From Bradymonadales bacterium (GTDB lineage Bacteria > Myxococcota_A > Bradymonadia > JAFGEP01): DNA of 43,679 nucleotides. This document shows, piece by piece, positions 25,199 through 34,598 of the stretch. Position 1 is the first letter of the stretch; each line of letters opens with the position of its first letter. Location: contig JAFGEP010000084.1 of NCBI GenBank assembly GCA_016931535.1, forward strand, positions 1 through 43,679. Direction: 5' to 3'. The translations under genes were made by a program, and so were the position numbers. The notes beneath the pieces were generated by a model that searched no databases, was not told the DNA's origin, and saw only the letters and a list, made by a program, of their open reading frames with translations.

Positions 25199-26455
25199 TC
25201 AGTAGGTCAGGCTGAGGCCGAAGTAGATCTGGGACTGATCGCGCTTGGCGAAGTAGAGGCGGTAGACGCCGTCCTCGAGCACGCTGGCTCCCTGGGCGTA
25301 CGCTAGCGAGAGCTCAGCGGTCGGATAGCCGTCGGGCAGCGGCAGGGTGAAGTTCAGAGCACCCTCGAAGTAGTAGTCCTCCAGCCAGGGTTGCCAGTCG
25401 TTCTCCCGGGTGGAGTAGTTCTTGCTCCAGGTGGACTGCCACAGCACGGAGGGCCAGAACCACTCCAGGGGGGAGTTGTAGACCAGCCAGAACATGAAGC
25501 CGGTGGTCATCATGTTGTTGGGGGTGGCCCCATGGGAGGACTCGGCATAGCGGGCGAAGGTGTAGCGGAAGGTGTAGTCGGCCACCAGGGTGAAGGGGCC
25601 GTAGCTGGGGATCAGCCGCAGGGTGGCGGTGGGCTGGGTGATGATGCTTCGCTCCTGGCTGACCCGCGAGGTGGGGGCGGTCAGGTAGGCGATAGCCCGG
25701 GCGGGGATGGGGAAATCCGGGATGGGCAGGGTGAAGAACCGGGTGTAGTAGAGCCGGATGTCACCGAACCACAGTCCGGACTCGCCGGGATCGGCGATGT
25801 AGCGCTGGTCGAGGTCGAGCCGCAGGCCGATCTGGTTGTTCTGGGTGATATCGTAGTTCCCCCTCAGCATGTAGTAGGAGGTCCAGTCGTTGGCGGAGTA
25901 GTCGTCCGAGATCAGGTTGAAGTGGAGCTCGTATAGTCCCAGCACCTGCCAGAACCGCTCGGCCTGCTCGATGGAGGCGGGAAGCCTGCTCTCGACCTCC
26001 AGCCCCTCCTCTTCTTCTTGGCTCAGGGCGCTCGCCAGAGGGAAGGCCTCTGCCGGAGGCGGGGACACTTCTGGTGCGTCTTGGGCGGGAGGTTCGGCGG
26101 ACACGGGCTCCCCGGAGGGCTGGTCGACCACCTCGGGTGGAGTGGGGGGGGTCTGTCCGGCGGTCTCGTCGACCACCGGCGTGGTCCCCGGTGTCATCTC
26201 CGGCGGCGGTGGGAGCTGCTGCTCCGTGGTCTCGTCTGCCACCGGCGAGGTCTGTGGGGTCACGTCCTCGGCGGGCTGCTGGTCTGCCGGCCCGGTCTCG
26301 TCCGCGTCCTGGGCGGTAGCCTCGACCGCCGGAGCGGAGCCTTCCGCAGAGGAAGGCTCCGCCTCTTGGGCGAAAGCCACCCGCGCCAGCGCGCAGACCA
26401 GGGCCAACGACATAAGCGCCGTCTTGCCGGTCGCGTTGGGCGGTTTGGTTCTCAT
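25199..26455 (-). CDS. Outer-membrane beta-barrel-type protein with a Pro-rich N-terminal linker
   Basis: A 418-aa exported protein, signal peptide ending near VAFAQ. Residues about 31-140 are a low-complexity Pro/Glu/Thr/Ala linker with near repeats (TPVVDET, SPVADET, PPPPEM). The C-terminal 250 residues alternate polar and hydrophobic residues, are rich in Tyr, Trp and Phe, and end in YFGLSLTY, the terminal aromatic pattern recognised by the BAM machinery. I see no family-specific motif. AGGAGGT precedes the ATG. It is the last gene of a tight unit with the metalloprotease and the 766-aa lipoprotein (gaps 21 and 17 bases), which suggests a joint job at the outer membrane. Confidence 0.75.
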   Translation of the reverse strand: MRTKPPNATGKTALMSLALVCALARVAFAQEAEPSSAEGSAPAVEATAQDADETGPADQQPAEDVTPQTSPVADETTEQQLPPPPEMTPGTTPVVDETAGQTPPTPPEVVDQPSGEPVSAEPPAQDAPEVSPPPAEAFPLASALSQEEEEGLEVESRLPASIEQAERFWQVLGLYELHFNLISDDYSANDWTSYYMLRGNYDITQNNQIGLRLDLDQRYIADPGESGLWFGDIRLYYTRFFTLPIPDFPIPARAIAYLTAPTSRVSQERSIITQPTATLRLIPSYGPFTLVADYTFRYTFARYAESSHGATPNNMMTTGFMFWLVYNSPLEWFWPSVLWQSTWSKNYSTRENDWQPWLEDYYFEGALNFTLPLPDGYPTAELSLAYAQGASVLEDGVYRLYFAKRDQSQIYFGLSLTY

Positions 26456-26476
26456 GAGGGTACCTCCTGGCTCCGC

Positions 26477-29400
26477 CTAGTTGAAGTACTGGTAGTAGTC
26501 CAGGTAGTACTTGATGTCGTAGGTCGACACATAGTCCAGGTTATCGATGTTCACCGACTCATTATAGTCCCACAACAGCTGGAAGGAGATGGGGCTGATG
26601 TCGGCGCTGGAGGTCAGGTGCAGGTTCCGATCGTCCAGCCACAGGTAGATCCACTGGCCGCCGTCGGCGTCGTAGAAGGTCTGGTGGCCGTCGTTCTCGG
26701 CCCCCAGGGCGGCCGAAGTGCAATCATCCACGATACCACCGCTGGTGAGGCACTCGTAGCGGGGGTCGAACCCGAAGTAGTCGACCAAATCGGCTGTCCG
26801 GTCGAAGGAGCGGAAGCCGATCCATTCTTTCTTGGACTGATCGCCGAAGGTGATGTTGTGGGTGTCCTCGGCGAAGACCAGCACCGCCAGGGGCAAGAAC
26901 CAGGGGTAGACGTCGTAGGCGCCGCCCAGCATCTCGTCCACGGCGGCCATCGCATCGGAGTAGCACTGGGAGTCGCCGAAGTTCAGCTCGTAGTAGGCCC
27001 AGTAGGCGTAGACATCCCAGTTGTACCAGTCGGCCGGCCAGAAGCCGAGGAAGGTCAGCATGGCGTAGTACTTGTCGTAGATGATGCCGAGGCGGGTGAC
27101 ATCGCCGAAGAAGGTATCGTAGGTGGTGGCGTACGAGCGCTCGGCGTTGGACTGGGTGAGGATCGACCGGTAGAAGTTGATGGCCAGCCGATTGGCCTGT
27201 CCCATCTCGCGCTGGAACTCGTCGGCGATGTTCTCGAAGAAGAAGGCGTCACCCTCGACCCCCAGCAGCCTGAGGTCGTTCTTGATATCGGCGCTCGACC
27301 AGTCGAGCGTCCACAGCTCCAAGAAGCGGCGCAGCCAGAAGATGGAGTCGAACACGCTGGAGGGGTAGCCCCAGGTCTCCCAGTATTGCCGGTAGGAGCG
27401 GAAGTTTCGGAACTGGTACATCCAGTCGTAGTACTGGATCTGGTTGAAGACCACCTCGGAGGGGGTGGTTCCCAGGTCGAAGTACTCCACCATGGGGCTC
27501 AAGAAGTAGTGGTAGTCGTTGGCATAGAGGTAGGCCCGCTCCAGGTGGATATCCCCCTCAGGTCCGGTAGTACCGCCAGGGGGGTCGATCTCGGGATCGT
27601 ACCAGTGGGGGTGAACGATCCGGATGACGTCCGGGTCGGTTTCCTGGCTGACCTCCTCCTGGGAGTCGTAGCGGTAGGCATAGGTCAAGGCGGCGATGTC
27701 ATAGGGGTACCAGCCGAGGTCGGCGGCCGGCTCGACGAAGTGGTGGCCGTAGTCCATGACGGAGGAGGAGAAGCCGTACTGCTGGCCGATGCAGCCGGTG
27801 CAGGGCTGGTAGTGGGGCCGGTCGGCGCTGGCGTAGAAGTTGTGGTACAGGCCGAGGTCGTGTCCCAGCTCGTGGATGCTGACCTGGTGGGTGATGAGCC
27901 AGCGGATGTCGTCCTCCCACTCCTCGAAGGTCTGCCAGGTGCCGTCGGCGGTGCAGCGCTGGTTGATGTTGGCGATGGAGGGGACGATCATCGGTCCCTC
28001 GACCAGGTCGATCCCGCGAATGCCTGCTGCCAGCTGTCGATCCCGCTGCAGGTTGGCGTGGGCGGTCATACCGTCGCGGGAGCGGTGGATGAAATCGAGG
28101 GCGGCCTCGATGGCGCCTTCCGAGGTGAAGTCGTCGAAGCCAGTGGGGCTCGATATGGAGTCCAGGCGAGAGGCGACCTCCCAGAACTCCCGGTCGCCTT
28201 CCAGCAGGTTCTGCCGTTGCTCCTGCATGGCGGCGACGGTCGATTCGCGGTCGGTGTACACGAAGGTGTTGTAGGGGGGGTAGAAGAAGCGGATGTCCCT
28301 GAGCAGCATGTGGTAGTAGTCGTGCCACTCCTCGCTGTGCTCGGGGATCCACTCGTCCGGTTCCTGGCCCATGTAGGAGACCATCCGGCGGTAGAGCGAG
28401 GTACCCATGAGCTCGTTGCGGGCGATCTCGTCCACCACGGGGCGGATCTGGCCGGGGGTGCAGCTCTGGGGGCTCTCCTCGTCGAAGGCGTCGCTGACCT
28501 CGGCCAAGAGGTCGGCCGCCACGTAGGTATACCAGTGCAATCCCTGCCAGTTATTGAAGTTGAGGGTGGCGTTGAAGATCTCGCCGGTACGGGGGTCCAT
28601 CCAGCTCGGGCCGTACCCCAGCCAGGGGATGTCGGAGAAGGCGTTGTTGTGCCACCAGACGAAGCTATAGCGGATATCGCCCGGTTCACGGCGGAAACCG
28701 CCCTCGTACTGCTCGTGGAAGTGGATGCGGGCGTCGACGCCGGCCTGCTCGAACATGTTGTTGGTGTGCTCGGCGATCGAATCGTAGATATCGCCGTACT
28801 CAGGGTGGTTGCGGAACTCCTGGGGGACATCGACCATGTAGTAGTGGATGTCCAGGTTGGGGTTGAAGCGCGACAGCATCAGGGTGGCGCCCACCAGGCC
28901 GGTGTCGGGATCCTGGTAGTGTTGGATGATGTAGTCCCAGATGCCGAACTGGCGGCGGTAGACATCCTTCTCGGCGATGGGTCGGGGGACGTACTCGTCG
29001 CCTGCGGGCGGATCGGGGCGGCGCCACAGAGAGTACTTGATGTCCACCGTCTGGCTGTCGGTCATGGCAGCCCAGTTGAGCAGGCTGTAGTAGTAGGCGG
29101 CGTAGAGCATGTCGATGTGGAAGGTGATGCGGACCGTCCACTCCATGTAGTCGCCCCGCTCCCAGTCGACCTGGTAGTCGCCCCCCATGTTGGACTCGCG
29201 GCGGACGGTATCCACGTAGTGGAAGCTGTCGGGGACCAGACTGGTGGAGACGATGGAGAGGCCGGGGGCGGTGGCCCAGTCGTAGTACCAGCTCACCCGG
29301 GACAGGTCGCGGAAAACGCCCTCTTCCAGGTCCACCTTGAAGAACTGGCGGTCCTCCCAGTCGCGCTCGCGGTACTCCTCGACCAGGTTGGTGACTTCAC

Positions 29401-29848
29401 CGTCCAGGTTTCGCTGCAGCTGCAGGTCGACGTGGGTGCCCTCGTACTCCTGGACCACCCGGGGGGCCAGGTCCTGGGCCTCCCGGGGGTCGCCGATGTT
29501 TTCCTCGTCGCCGTAGGGTCCGGGGAGGATGGCATCCACCATCTGCATGGTGTCCTTGGTGAAGGAGAAGCGGATATAGCGGGTATCCGATTGGTAGCCG
29601 GGGAAGATGTCGGGGACGGGGGTGGGCACCGACACCGCGGTCACCATCACCCCCAAAAGCCAGCCGTAGTCGTCGCGCTCGGCGGTGGTGGCGTTGACGT
29701 GATGGGGGTTGGCCCGGGTGAGGAAATCCTTGTTGAGGTAGATGTTCTCGTTATAGAGCTGGGTCCGGGTCTCGCGGTGCTCGGCGCAGGAGACGAGACC
29801 CAGCGCCCAGGCACCGAGCAGGACCAGAATGATTGTCGTGCGTTTCAT
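26477..29848 (-). CDS. Large zinc metalloprotease-like lipoprotein (metzincin motif, DUF4953-like)
   Basis: A 1123-aa lipoprotein: signal MKRTTIILVLLGAWALGLVSC with lipidated Cys21. The long N-terminal part (about 25-560) is Tyr/Trp-rich. FVWWHNNAFSDIPWLGYGPS and WMDPRTGEIFNATLNF resemble the region of DUF4953-type zinc-dependent metalloproteases that precedes the active site. Near residue 656 comes SIHELGHDLGLYHNF, an intact HExxHxxGxxH zinc motif, and about 40 residues later SVMDYG, a metzincin Met-turn. The C-terminal 400 residues are alpha/aromatic-rich with no known domain. It should be a cell-surface or periplasmic endopeptidase. AAGGAGG precedes the ATG. It lies between the genes for the 766-aa lipoprotein and the outer-membrane protein. 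Confidence 0.85.
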   Translation of the reverse strand: MKRTTIILVLLGAWALGLVSCAEHRETRTQLYNENIYLNKDFLTRANPHHVNATTAERDDYGWLLGVMVTAVSVPTPVPDIFPGYQSDTRYIRFSFTKDTMQMVDAILPGPYGDEENIGDPREAQDLAPRVVQEYEGTHVDLQLQRNLDGEVTNLVEEYRERDWEDRQFFKVDLEEGVFRDLSRVSWYYDWATAPGLSIVSTSLVPDSFHYVDTVRRESNMGGDYQVDWERGDYMEWTVRITFHIDMLYAAYYYSLLNWAAMTDSQTVDIKYSLWRRPDPPAGDEYVPRPIAEKDVYRRQFGIWDYIIQHYQDPDTGLVGATLMLSRFNPNLDIHYYMVDVPQEFRNHPEYGDIYDSIAEHTNNMFEQAGVDARIHFHEQYEGGFRREPGDIRYSFVWWHNNAFSDIPWLGYGPSWMDPRTGEIFNATLNFNNWQGLHWYTYVAADLLAEVSDAFDEESPQSCTPGQIRPVVDEIARNELMGTSLYRRMVSYMGQEPDEWIPEHSEEWHDYYHMLLRDIRFFYPPYNTFVYTDRESTVAAMQEQRQNLLEGDREFWEVASRLDSISSPTGFDDFTSEGAIEAALDFIHRSRDGMTAHANLQRDRQLAAGIRGIDLVEGPMIVPSIANINQRCTADGTWQTFEEWEDDIRWLITHQVSIHELGHDLGLYHNFYASADRPHYQPCTGCIGQQYGFSSSVMDYGHHFVEPAADLGWYPYDIAALTYAYRYDSQEEVSQETDPDVIRIVHPHWYDPEIDPPGGTTGPEGDIHLERAYLYANDYHYFLSPMVEYFDLGTTPSEVVFNQIQYYDWMYQFRNFRSYRQYWETWGYPSSVFDSIFWLRRFLELWTLDWSSADIKNDLRLLGVEGDAFFFENIADEFQREMGQANRLAINFYRSILTQSNAERSYATTYDTFFGDVTRLGIIYDKYYAMLTFLGFWPADWYNWDVYAYWAYYELNFGDSQCYSDAMAAVDEMLGGAYDVYPWFLPLAVLVFAEDTHNITFGDQSKKEWIGFRSFDRTADLVDYFGFDPRYECLTSGGIVDDCTSAALGAENDGHQTFYDADGGQWIYLWLDDRNLHLTSSADISPISFQLLWDYNESVNIDNLDYVSTYDIKYYLDYYQYFN

Positions 29849-29865
29849 GGGTTCCTCCTTGCCTG

Positions 29866-32166
29866 TTAGCGCTCCCAGACGAAGACCTGTTCGATCATGT
29901 TGTTGGCGACATACAGCTGGATCTGCGAATCGAGATCCGACAGCGAGGTGATGAACTCGCGGTTCTCGCTCCGCCGGACGATCAGCTCGCAGGGATAGCC
30001 GACATCCTGGATCTGCTCCAGCAGCTTGTCGGCGTAGTCCCCGATGCGCACGGGAAAACCGCAGAAGTAGACGTCGCCGAAGAAGCTGTAGCCCCCGATG
30101 GCCACGATCTCCATCTGCTCCGGATCATCGTCGTCGGGCAGCATGAAAAAGCCGGCGTCAAAGGTGTTCCCGTACAGGCGGAAGTAGTCGGCGGGCTGGA
30201 ACTGGCTGCGAGGTCCCTCGATCGGGATGAAGTAGCCCGAGATGGTGGAAGCCTCCAGGTAGGGGGCCAACACCTCGACCGACTCGCTCGAGCTCATCTG
30301 GATGTCGAACAGGGCGCGGCGCATCTCGGGGTGCAGCGCCACGATCGACACCGTCCCGGTCGCTCCCAGACCGAGGCGGGGAGAACCCATCAGGTGCTGC
30401 AGGGTGAAGACCCCGGTGGGGGTGGGATCGGTCGGCGTGCGCAGCTCGGCATCGAGCAGCAGGACCTCCTCCATCCGGGTGGCCCCCTCCTGGAAGTTGA
30501 AGAAGTGCAGCCGGTCCTCGTTGCCACCGTACATGGCATTGAAGGTGAAGGACCCCTCGTCCGGGAAGAGGGTGATGATGGCGTACAGACGGTCGGAGAC
30601 GCCGGACGGTGTGTAGTTCACCTGGTCGTCGACCAGGGGCGCATCGTTGAAGTACTCCCCCATGGCCCGCAGGAACTGCTGGGTGTAGAAGACGGAGTCG
30701 GTCAGGCGGGTGGTCACCTGGGACTGCAGGGTGGTGGCCACCAGCCCGATGAGTGTCCTGGTCAAGGGCATGGTCGCGCGTCCATTGGCATCCAGCAGAC
30801 AGGAATCGTAGTAGGAGTCGTCATCGGGGCCGTCATCCTGGCAGAAGGCGCCGAAGATCCCTCCTGGCCGGAGCCGGTCCGGATAACGGGCGGCCACCTC
30901 GGGCGGGAGGTTGGGGTCGTCTGGGGTGCGCAGCCGCTCCACCCCGGTTGGATCGTCCGGTCCCAGGGTGGGGACCTCGTCCCGGATGGCCTGGTCCAGG
31001 TTGTCCTTGAAGATGCGCAGGATGTCGGAGTAGGGCATGGCGAAATCGCCCTCGTAGGCGGCGTTGACGCTCAGGATGGCGACGGTGTCGCCGGCCTGGG
31101 GTACTGGCTCGAGCGGCAGGATCTCGTCCACGGCGAGGCCCGGCCGTTCCAGGTACAGGGTGACCCCTCCCATCTGCACGTACATCTGCTCGTACCCATA
31201 GACGGCCACGATGCTGGCCATGGCCATGGGATCACCGGCTAGACAGTTGGCCTGGATGTCCGCCCAGTCGGTGCCGTAGGTGACCTCGCAGTCCGGTATA
31301 CCGGCTGCCGTGGTACCGTAGATGGTCGGCGTCACTCCCACCACCTCGGCGTCGCCCATGGCGATGCGGAAGGGTCGCTTGAGGCCCATATCGATCTGGT
31401 CGATCCGCTGCTGGGTGGGCTCCAGGGAGACGTAGATCTCGACGCTCATGAACACCAGCACCGGCTGCGTCCCGAAGGTCAGAATGTAGCAGGAGCCGGT
31501 CTCGACGCAGTCGACCTCCTCGGCGTCGATGCCTGGCCGGAAGGCGCTGATCAGGGCCCGATCCATCTCCCGCATCAAGTTGTCGGTCTTGGGATCCCGA
31601 TTCGAGCCGTCATTGCGGGTCAACGGGATGCCGTTGCGCACAATCGGCTCATTCATCTCGAAGACGAAGTCGCCCGCCTCGATCGTCCCCAGGTACCCCG
31701 GCCACACCAACATCCCGTCGATCAGGCGGGTCTCGGTATCGAAGAAGGCGACCAGCTCGTAGTAGTCGCCCCAGGCCACCACGCCGTCCCCCATGTAGGC
31801 GGGCTGGCACAGGTTGTCAGGGGACTGGGCCTCGTCCACGGTCAACCCCGACCAGTCCTCTCCGCCGGTCATGTCCAGGCCGCCCGCGCCCTTCATCGGG
31901 ACGATCGGCTGGTTGACCATCCAGGCCCAGCGCTGGGAGACCTCGTTGTCACTGCAGACCTCGATGGAGGGTCCGACGGGAGCGACCGAGGCGGTCGGAT
32001 CGGTGAAATCCTTGGAGCCGGTGAAGTAGTGGGTGTTGGTGTGGGTGAAGCCGTTGGCCACCACCCGGTCGTAGTTGTCAGGGAGATCCTGGTAGATCTC
32101 GTCGGGCTGGTCGCAGCCCCAGACCAGGAGCAGTCCAAGCAGTAGCCCAGGCAACAATCGCCTCAT
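29866..32166 (-). CDS. Large lipoprotein of unknown function
   Basis: A 766-aa protein. The ATG at 32166 was chosen for AAGGAGG and the signal MRRLLPGLLLGLLLVWGC (lipidated Cys18); the frame is open 14 codons further without signal. The mature protein is acidic, has about ten cysteines and many beta-type stretches, and resembles no family I can name. Segments with EEVLLLDAELRTPTDPTPTG and a YFIPIEGPRSQFQPADYFRLYG block may mark separate domains. It is the first gene of the unit that also encodes the metalloprotease and the outer-membrane protein. The arrangement suggests a substrate, inhibitor or partner of the protease, which is inference. Confidence 0.75.
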   Translation of the reverse strand: MRRLLPGLLLGLLLVWGCDQPDEIYQDLPDNYDRVVANGFTHTNTHYFTGSKDFTDPTASVAPVGPSIEVCSDNEVSQRWAWMVNQPIVPMKGAGGLDMTGGEDWSGLTVDEAQSPDNLCQPAYMGDGVVAWGDYYELVAFFDTETRLIDGMLVWPGYLGTIEAGDFVFEMNEPIVRNGIPLTRNDGSNRDPKTDNLMREMDRALISAFRPGIDAEEVDCVETGSCYILTFGTQPVLVFMSVEIYVSLEPTQQRIDQIDMGLKRPFRIAMGDAEVVGVTPTIYGTTAAGIPDCEVTYGTDWADIQANCLAGDPMAMASIVAVYGYEQMYVQMGGVTLYLERPGLAVDEILPLEPVPQAGDTVAILSVNAAYEGDFAMPYSDILRIFKDNLDQAIRDEVPTLGPDDPTGVERLRTPDDPNLPPEVAARYPDRLRPGGIFGAFCQDDGPDDDSYYDSCLLDANGRATMPLTRTLIGLVATTLQSQVTTRLTDSVFYTQQFLRAMGEYFNDAPLVDDQVNYTPSGVSDRLYAIITLFPDEGSFTFNAMYGGNEDRLHFFNFQEGATRMEEVLLLDAELRTPTDPTPTGVFTLQHLMGSPRLGLGATGTVSIVALHPEMRRALFDIQMSSSESVEVLAPYLEASTISGYFIPIEGPRSQFQPADYFRLYGNTFDAGFFMLPDDDDPEQMEIVAIGGYSFFGDVYFCGFPVRIGDYADKLLEQIQDVGYPCELIVRRSENREFITSLSDLDSQIQLYVANNMIEQVFVWER

Positions 32167-32431
32167 CTGTCGTCCTCCTTGTCGGGTGTAGAAAGCGCTC
32201 TGGAACATGGAACGGGAAAACCGTCATGAAGGGGATCAAGGTAGGCACACAAGCGCAACCGGGCGCTGTTGTCAAGGGGATTCAAAACGGATCGCCCTGC
32301 CCAGGCCGACATCCATCTTGGCCAGAACGAGCGGTGCTGCTACATTTCCCGACGTCGATTCGACCCGTTAGAAAACGAGGCGCAACCGATAGCCGGGAGA
32401 CGCCGCCACCACTTGCTCAGAGGTCACCCCC
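32167..32431. other. Divergent promoter region of two envelope genes
   Basis: A minus-strand TTGACA (32276-32271) could be the -35 of the 766-aa lipoprotein operon, but no convincing -10 follows at 16-18 bases. No gene or strong hairpin is seen. Confidence 0.35.
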
Positions 32432-32836
32432 ATGAAGAAGGGACTCCGTATTCTCATCACCATCCTGTTCATAGTCATCGCGGGCGTCTACGTCCTGGAA
32501 ACCCAGGTGTTGCCGGGGGTTCTGATCTACCAGGCCGACATCCACATCAACGAGATCAACCCGAACACCAACGACAACATCCAGGTGCGCGAAGCGGGCG
32601 GCTTTGTCCGCGTCTACCTGAAGGCGGGGGGGGACAACGAGCTGAACATCACGGTTCGCGATCCGAGCGGCCGGGTGGTGTTCCAGGAGTCCCACCAGGT
32701 CGGGAAGTACAACTTCCGCTTCGACACCCCCGTCCAGGGCAACTACCAGATCTCCCTGGGCGAGCAGCCTCCGGATGCCAGACTGTCGGTCAGGGGATAC
32801 CAGAACGATCGGCGTATCCTGTCGGGGCTGTTCTAG
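32432..32836 (+). CDS. Small membrane-anchored beta-rich protein
   Basis: A 134-aa protein with one N-terminal membrane helix (about 5-25) that probably remains as an anchor, followed by a beta-sandwich-like domain: VREAGGFVRVYLKAGGDNEL, NITVRDPSGRVVFQES and GKYNFRFDTPVQGNYQISL. The last pattern (G-x-Y-x-F/I-x-F-D-x-P-V-x-G-x-Y) is that of Ig-like or PPC-like domains. AGAGGT lies before the ATG. The gene stands alone; its role is unknown. Confidence 0.7.
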   Translation: MKKGLRILITILFIVIAGVYVLETQVLPGVLIYQADIHINEINPNTNDNIQVREAGGFVRVYLKAGGDNELNITVRDPSGRVVFQESHQVGKYNFRFDTPVQGNYQISLGEQPPDARLSVRGYQNDRRILSGLF

Positions 32837-33005
32837 CACGTCGCCTGGGCATTTTCCCTGGCTCACGCTCAGGCTCACGCTTTTGAGGGCAGGTGAGCTC
32901 GGCGGGTTTCGGCGTCCACTCTACGGTTCGGTGAAAGTCCAGGCTTGCGTTTCGCTCAGACAGCGTTTGCCAGAATTCGGTTGATGCAACAGCCCGCCGG
33001 CACTC

Positions 33006-34598
33006 TCACAGCTTGGCCAGGTAGACCGCTCCGGCGGGGCTCATCAGCTTGGCCTTTTTGAGCTTCCGCTCGATCTGCTCCAACAGGAAGCCGTGCTCCA
33101 GCAAGGAGGTGGTCCGGTACACCACCTCAACCGCGACCCGATCCAGGAGATCGAGAAACTCCCCCTTGGTTGCACAAGGGGGCGGCTCCCCCTTGCCGGT
33201 GGCCGGCTTGTGAACGGTCGATACCGAGCCGGTTTCTTTGGCGCGCTTCCTGTGGCGCGACGGCACCGGGTCAATGGTCTGGTCGTCCGTTCCTCGACCA
33301 GCAGGCACCAGCTCCGTCTCCCCGCCGGCTGTCGGCTTTCGCCTATCTCCGGCGCCACCCTCCCTGTGGGCTTCAAGCTGGTCGAGTGCGTGGTGCAGCA
33401 GGGGATGGCTGAAAAGGTAGAACTTGTACACCGCCAGCTCGACCAAGAGACGGATCAGGTGGGTCAGCAGGTCGGTCGACTCCAGCTGCCACTTGCCGAA
33501 CAGCTGGCTGGCGGCGAAGCTGGTGAAGTACCGATCGAACCGTTCCGGGGCGGCGGCGTACATCCGCTCCTTCAGGCTCCGATAGCCAACGATCAACTCC
33601 TCCGGATGGAGGTCATCCATTCGGGCCGCACTGGGCCTGGCCAGGCGGATCCAGGGCCCCTTCGATAGGTAGGGGGCCAGCACCAGGCGCGTCAACTCCC
33701 TCAGTGTCGTGCGGTCCCTGCCCTCCTCGTCCGACTTGACCAGAGTGCGGACCACCGTGAAGAGAAGAGGGGCGGGGATCTTTACTGTATCGAACTGCCT
33801 GGAGACCTCCAGCATCCACTCGGGATCGTCGAACATCAGCGCCTCGCCCTCGAGGACTGGAGAATCCGGTTCCAGCAGCCGATGGTTCAGGATGGCGGTG
33901 GTCCGGCTGGCCAGGTAAACCAGGCATAACAGCCGCTTCTCCAGCGGAAGCTGTTGCATCCGGATCATCCCGTTCATCCGTTCCCGAACCAGGGCGAGAT
34001 ACCGCCCGTAGGGGCGCCGGGTGGTCAGGTCGATGCCGGGCTGGCAGACCAGTGGACCCAGTGTGCGCCGGTCGAAGGGAACGATCTCCACCGCATCCTC
34101 ATGGAGCAGCAACAGCCGGGCGACCTCCGGGCAGGAGGCGGTGGCCGAAAGCTCCAGGGGAACGGGAGAATCGACCGAGGCATAGATCTTGTTTCTGGTC
34201 CTGGGGTTCTCCGCCATCGCCGGCTCGAACGCCATGTCGCCGACGCGGTAGATCCGGCGCGGATAGGTCTGGCAGGTATGACAGAGGTACTTCGGGCCGA
34301 GCAGGGCGTGGATCCGGCAGAGCCGATTCTCCATCAACATGGGACAGGTGCCGTCCTTGCGCATCTTGAACTCGGCGTAGGACTCGATCGAGCGTTCCCC
34401 CTTCTCGACCAGCTCCACGGACTCCAGAAACCGCCGCCGCTCCGTCCCCGGCAGGCTGGCCGCACGGCGGATCTTCTCGTAGTTGGCCTGGTTGATCATC
34501 ACCCGCCAGCCGATGCAGCAGCTGTCCTCGCATCGGTCAGCCAGGCAGTGGAAGCGAAGGGCATAGCGCAGGGCGACGTCGCTTGCGCTCACTTTCAC
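33006..34598 (-). CDS. FliB-family protein (flagellin lysine-N-methylase-like)
   Basis: A 530-aa cytoplasmic protein. The N-terminus FHCLADRCEDSCCIGWRV, with Cys18, Cys23, Cys27 and Cys28, is the cluster-binding start of the FliB/YkgJ group. About 80 residues on, GTCPMLMENRLCRIHALLG and YLCHTCQTYPR add further cysteines. FliB methylates lysines of flagellin in enterobacteria, but no flagellar gene is in the window, and in other phyla relatives are found without flagella, so the substrate may differ. A low-complexity linker of about 80 residues (near 395-475) interrupts the C-terminal half. The start is a GTG with AGAGGG upstream. The gene appears monocistronic. Confidence 0.85.
   Translation of the reverse strand: MKVSASDVALRYALRFHCLADRCEDSCCIGWRVMINQANYEKIRRAASLPGTERRRFLESVELVEKGERSIESYAEFKMRKDGTCPMLMENRLCRIHALLGPKYLCHTCQTYPRRIYRVGDMAFEPAMAENPRTRNKIYASVDSPVPLELSATASCPEVARLLLLHEDAVEIVPFDRRTLGPLVCQPGIDLTTRRPYGRYLALVRERMNGMIRMQQLPLEKRLLCLVYLASRTTAILNHRLLEPDSPVLEGEALMFDDPEWMLEVSRQFDTVKIPAPLLFTVVRTLVKSDEEGRDRTTLRELTRLVLAPYLSKGPWIRLARPSAARMDDLHPEELIVGYRSLKERMYAAAPERFDRYFTSFAASQLFGKWQLESTDLLTHLIRLLVELAVYKFYLFSHPLLHHALDQLEAHREGGAGDRRKPTAGGETELVPAGRGTDDQTIDPVPSRHRKRAKETGSVSTVHKPATGKGEPPPCATKGEFLDLLDRVAVEVVYRTTSLLEHGFLLEQIERKLKKAKLMSPAGAVYLAKL

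Noticed and set aside
26018..29869. 1283-codon plus-strand frame as a gene
   Set aside because: It lies opposite two genes with signal peptides, ribosome binding sites and known motifs; its Val/Gly/Asp-rich product has no family pattern and no ribosome binding site.
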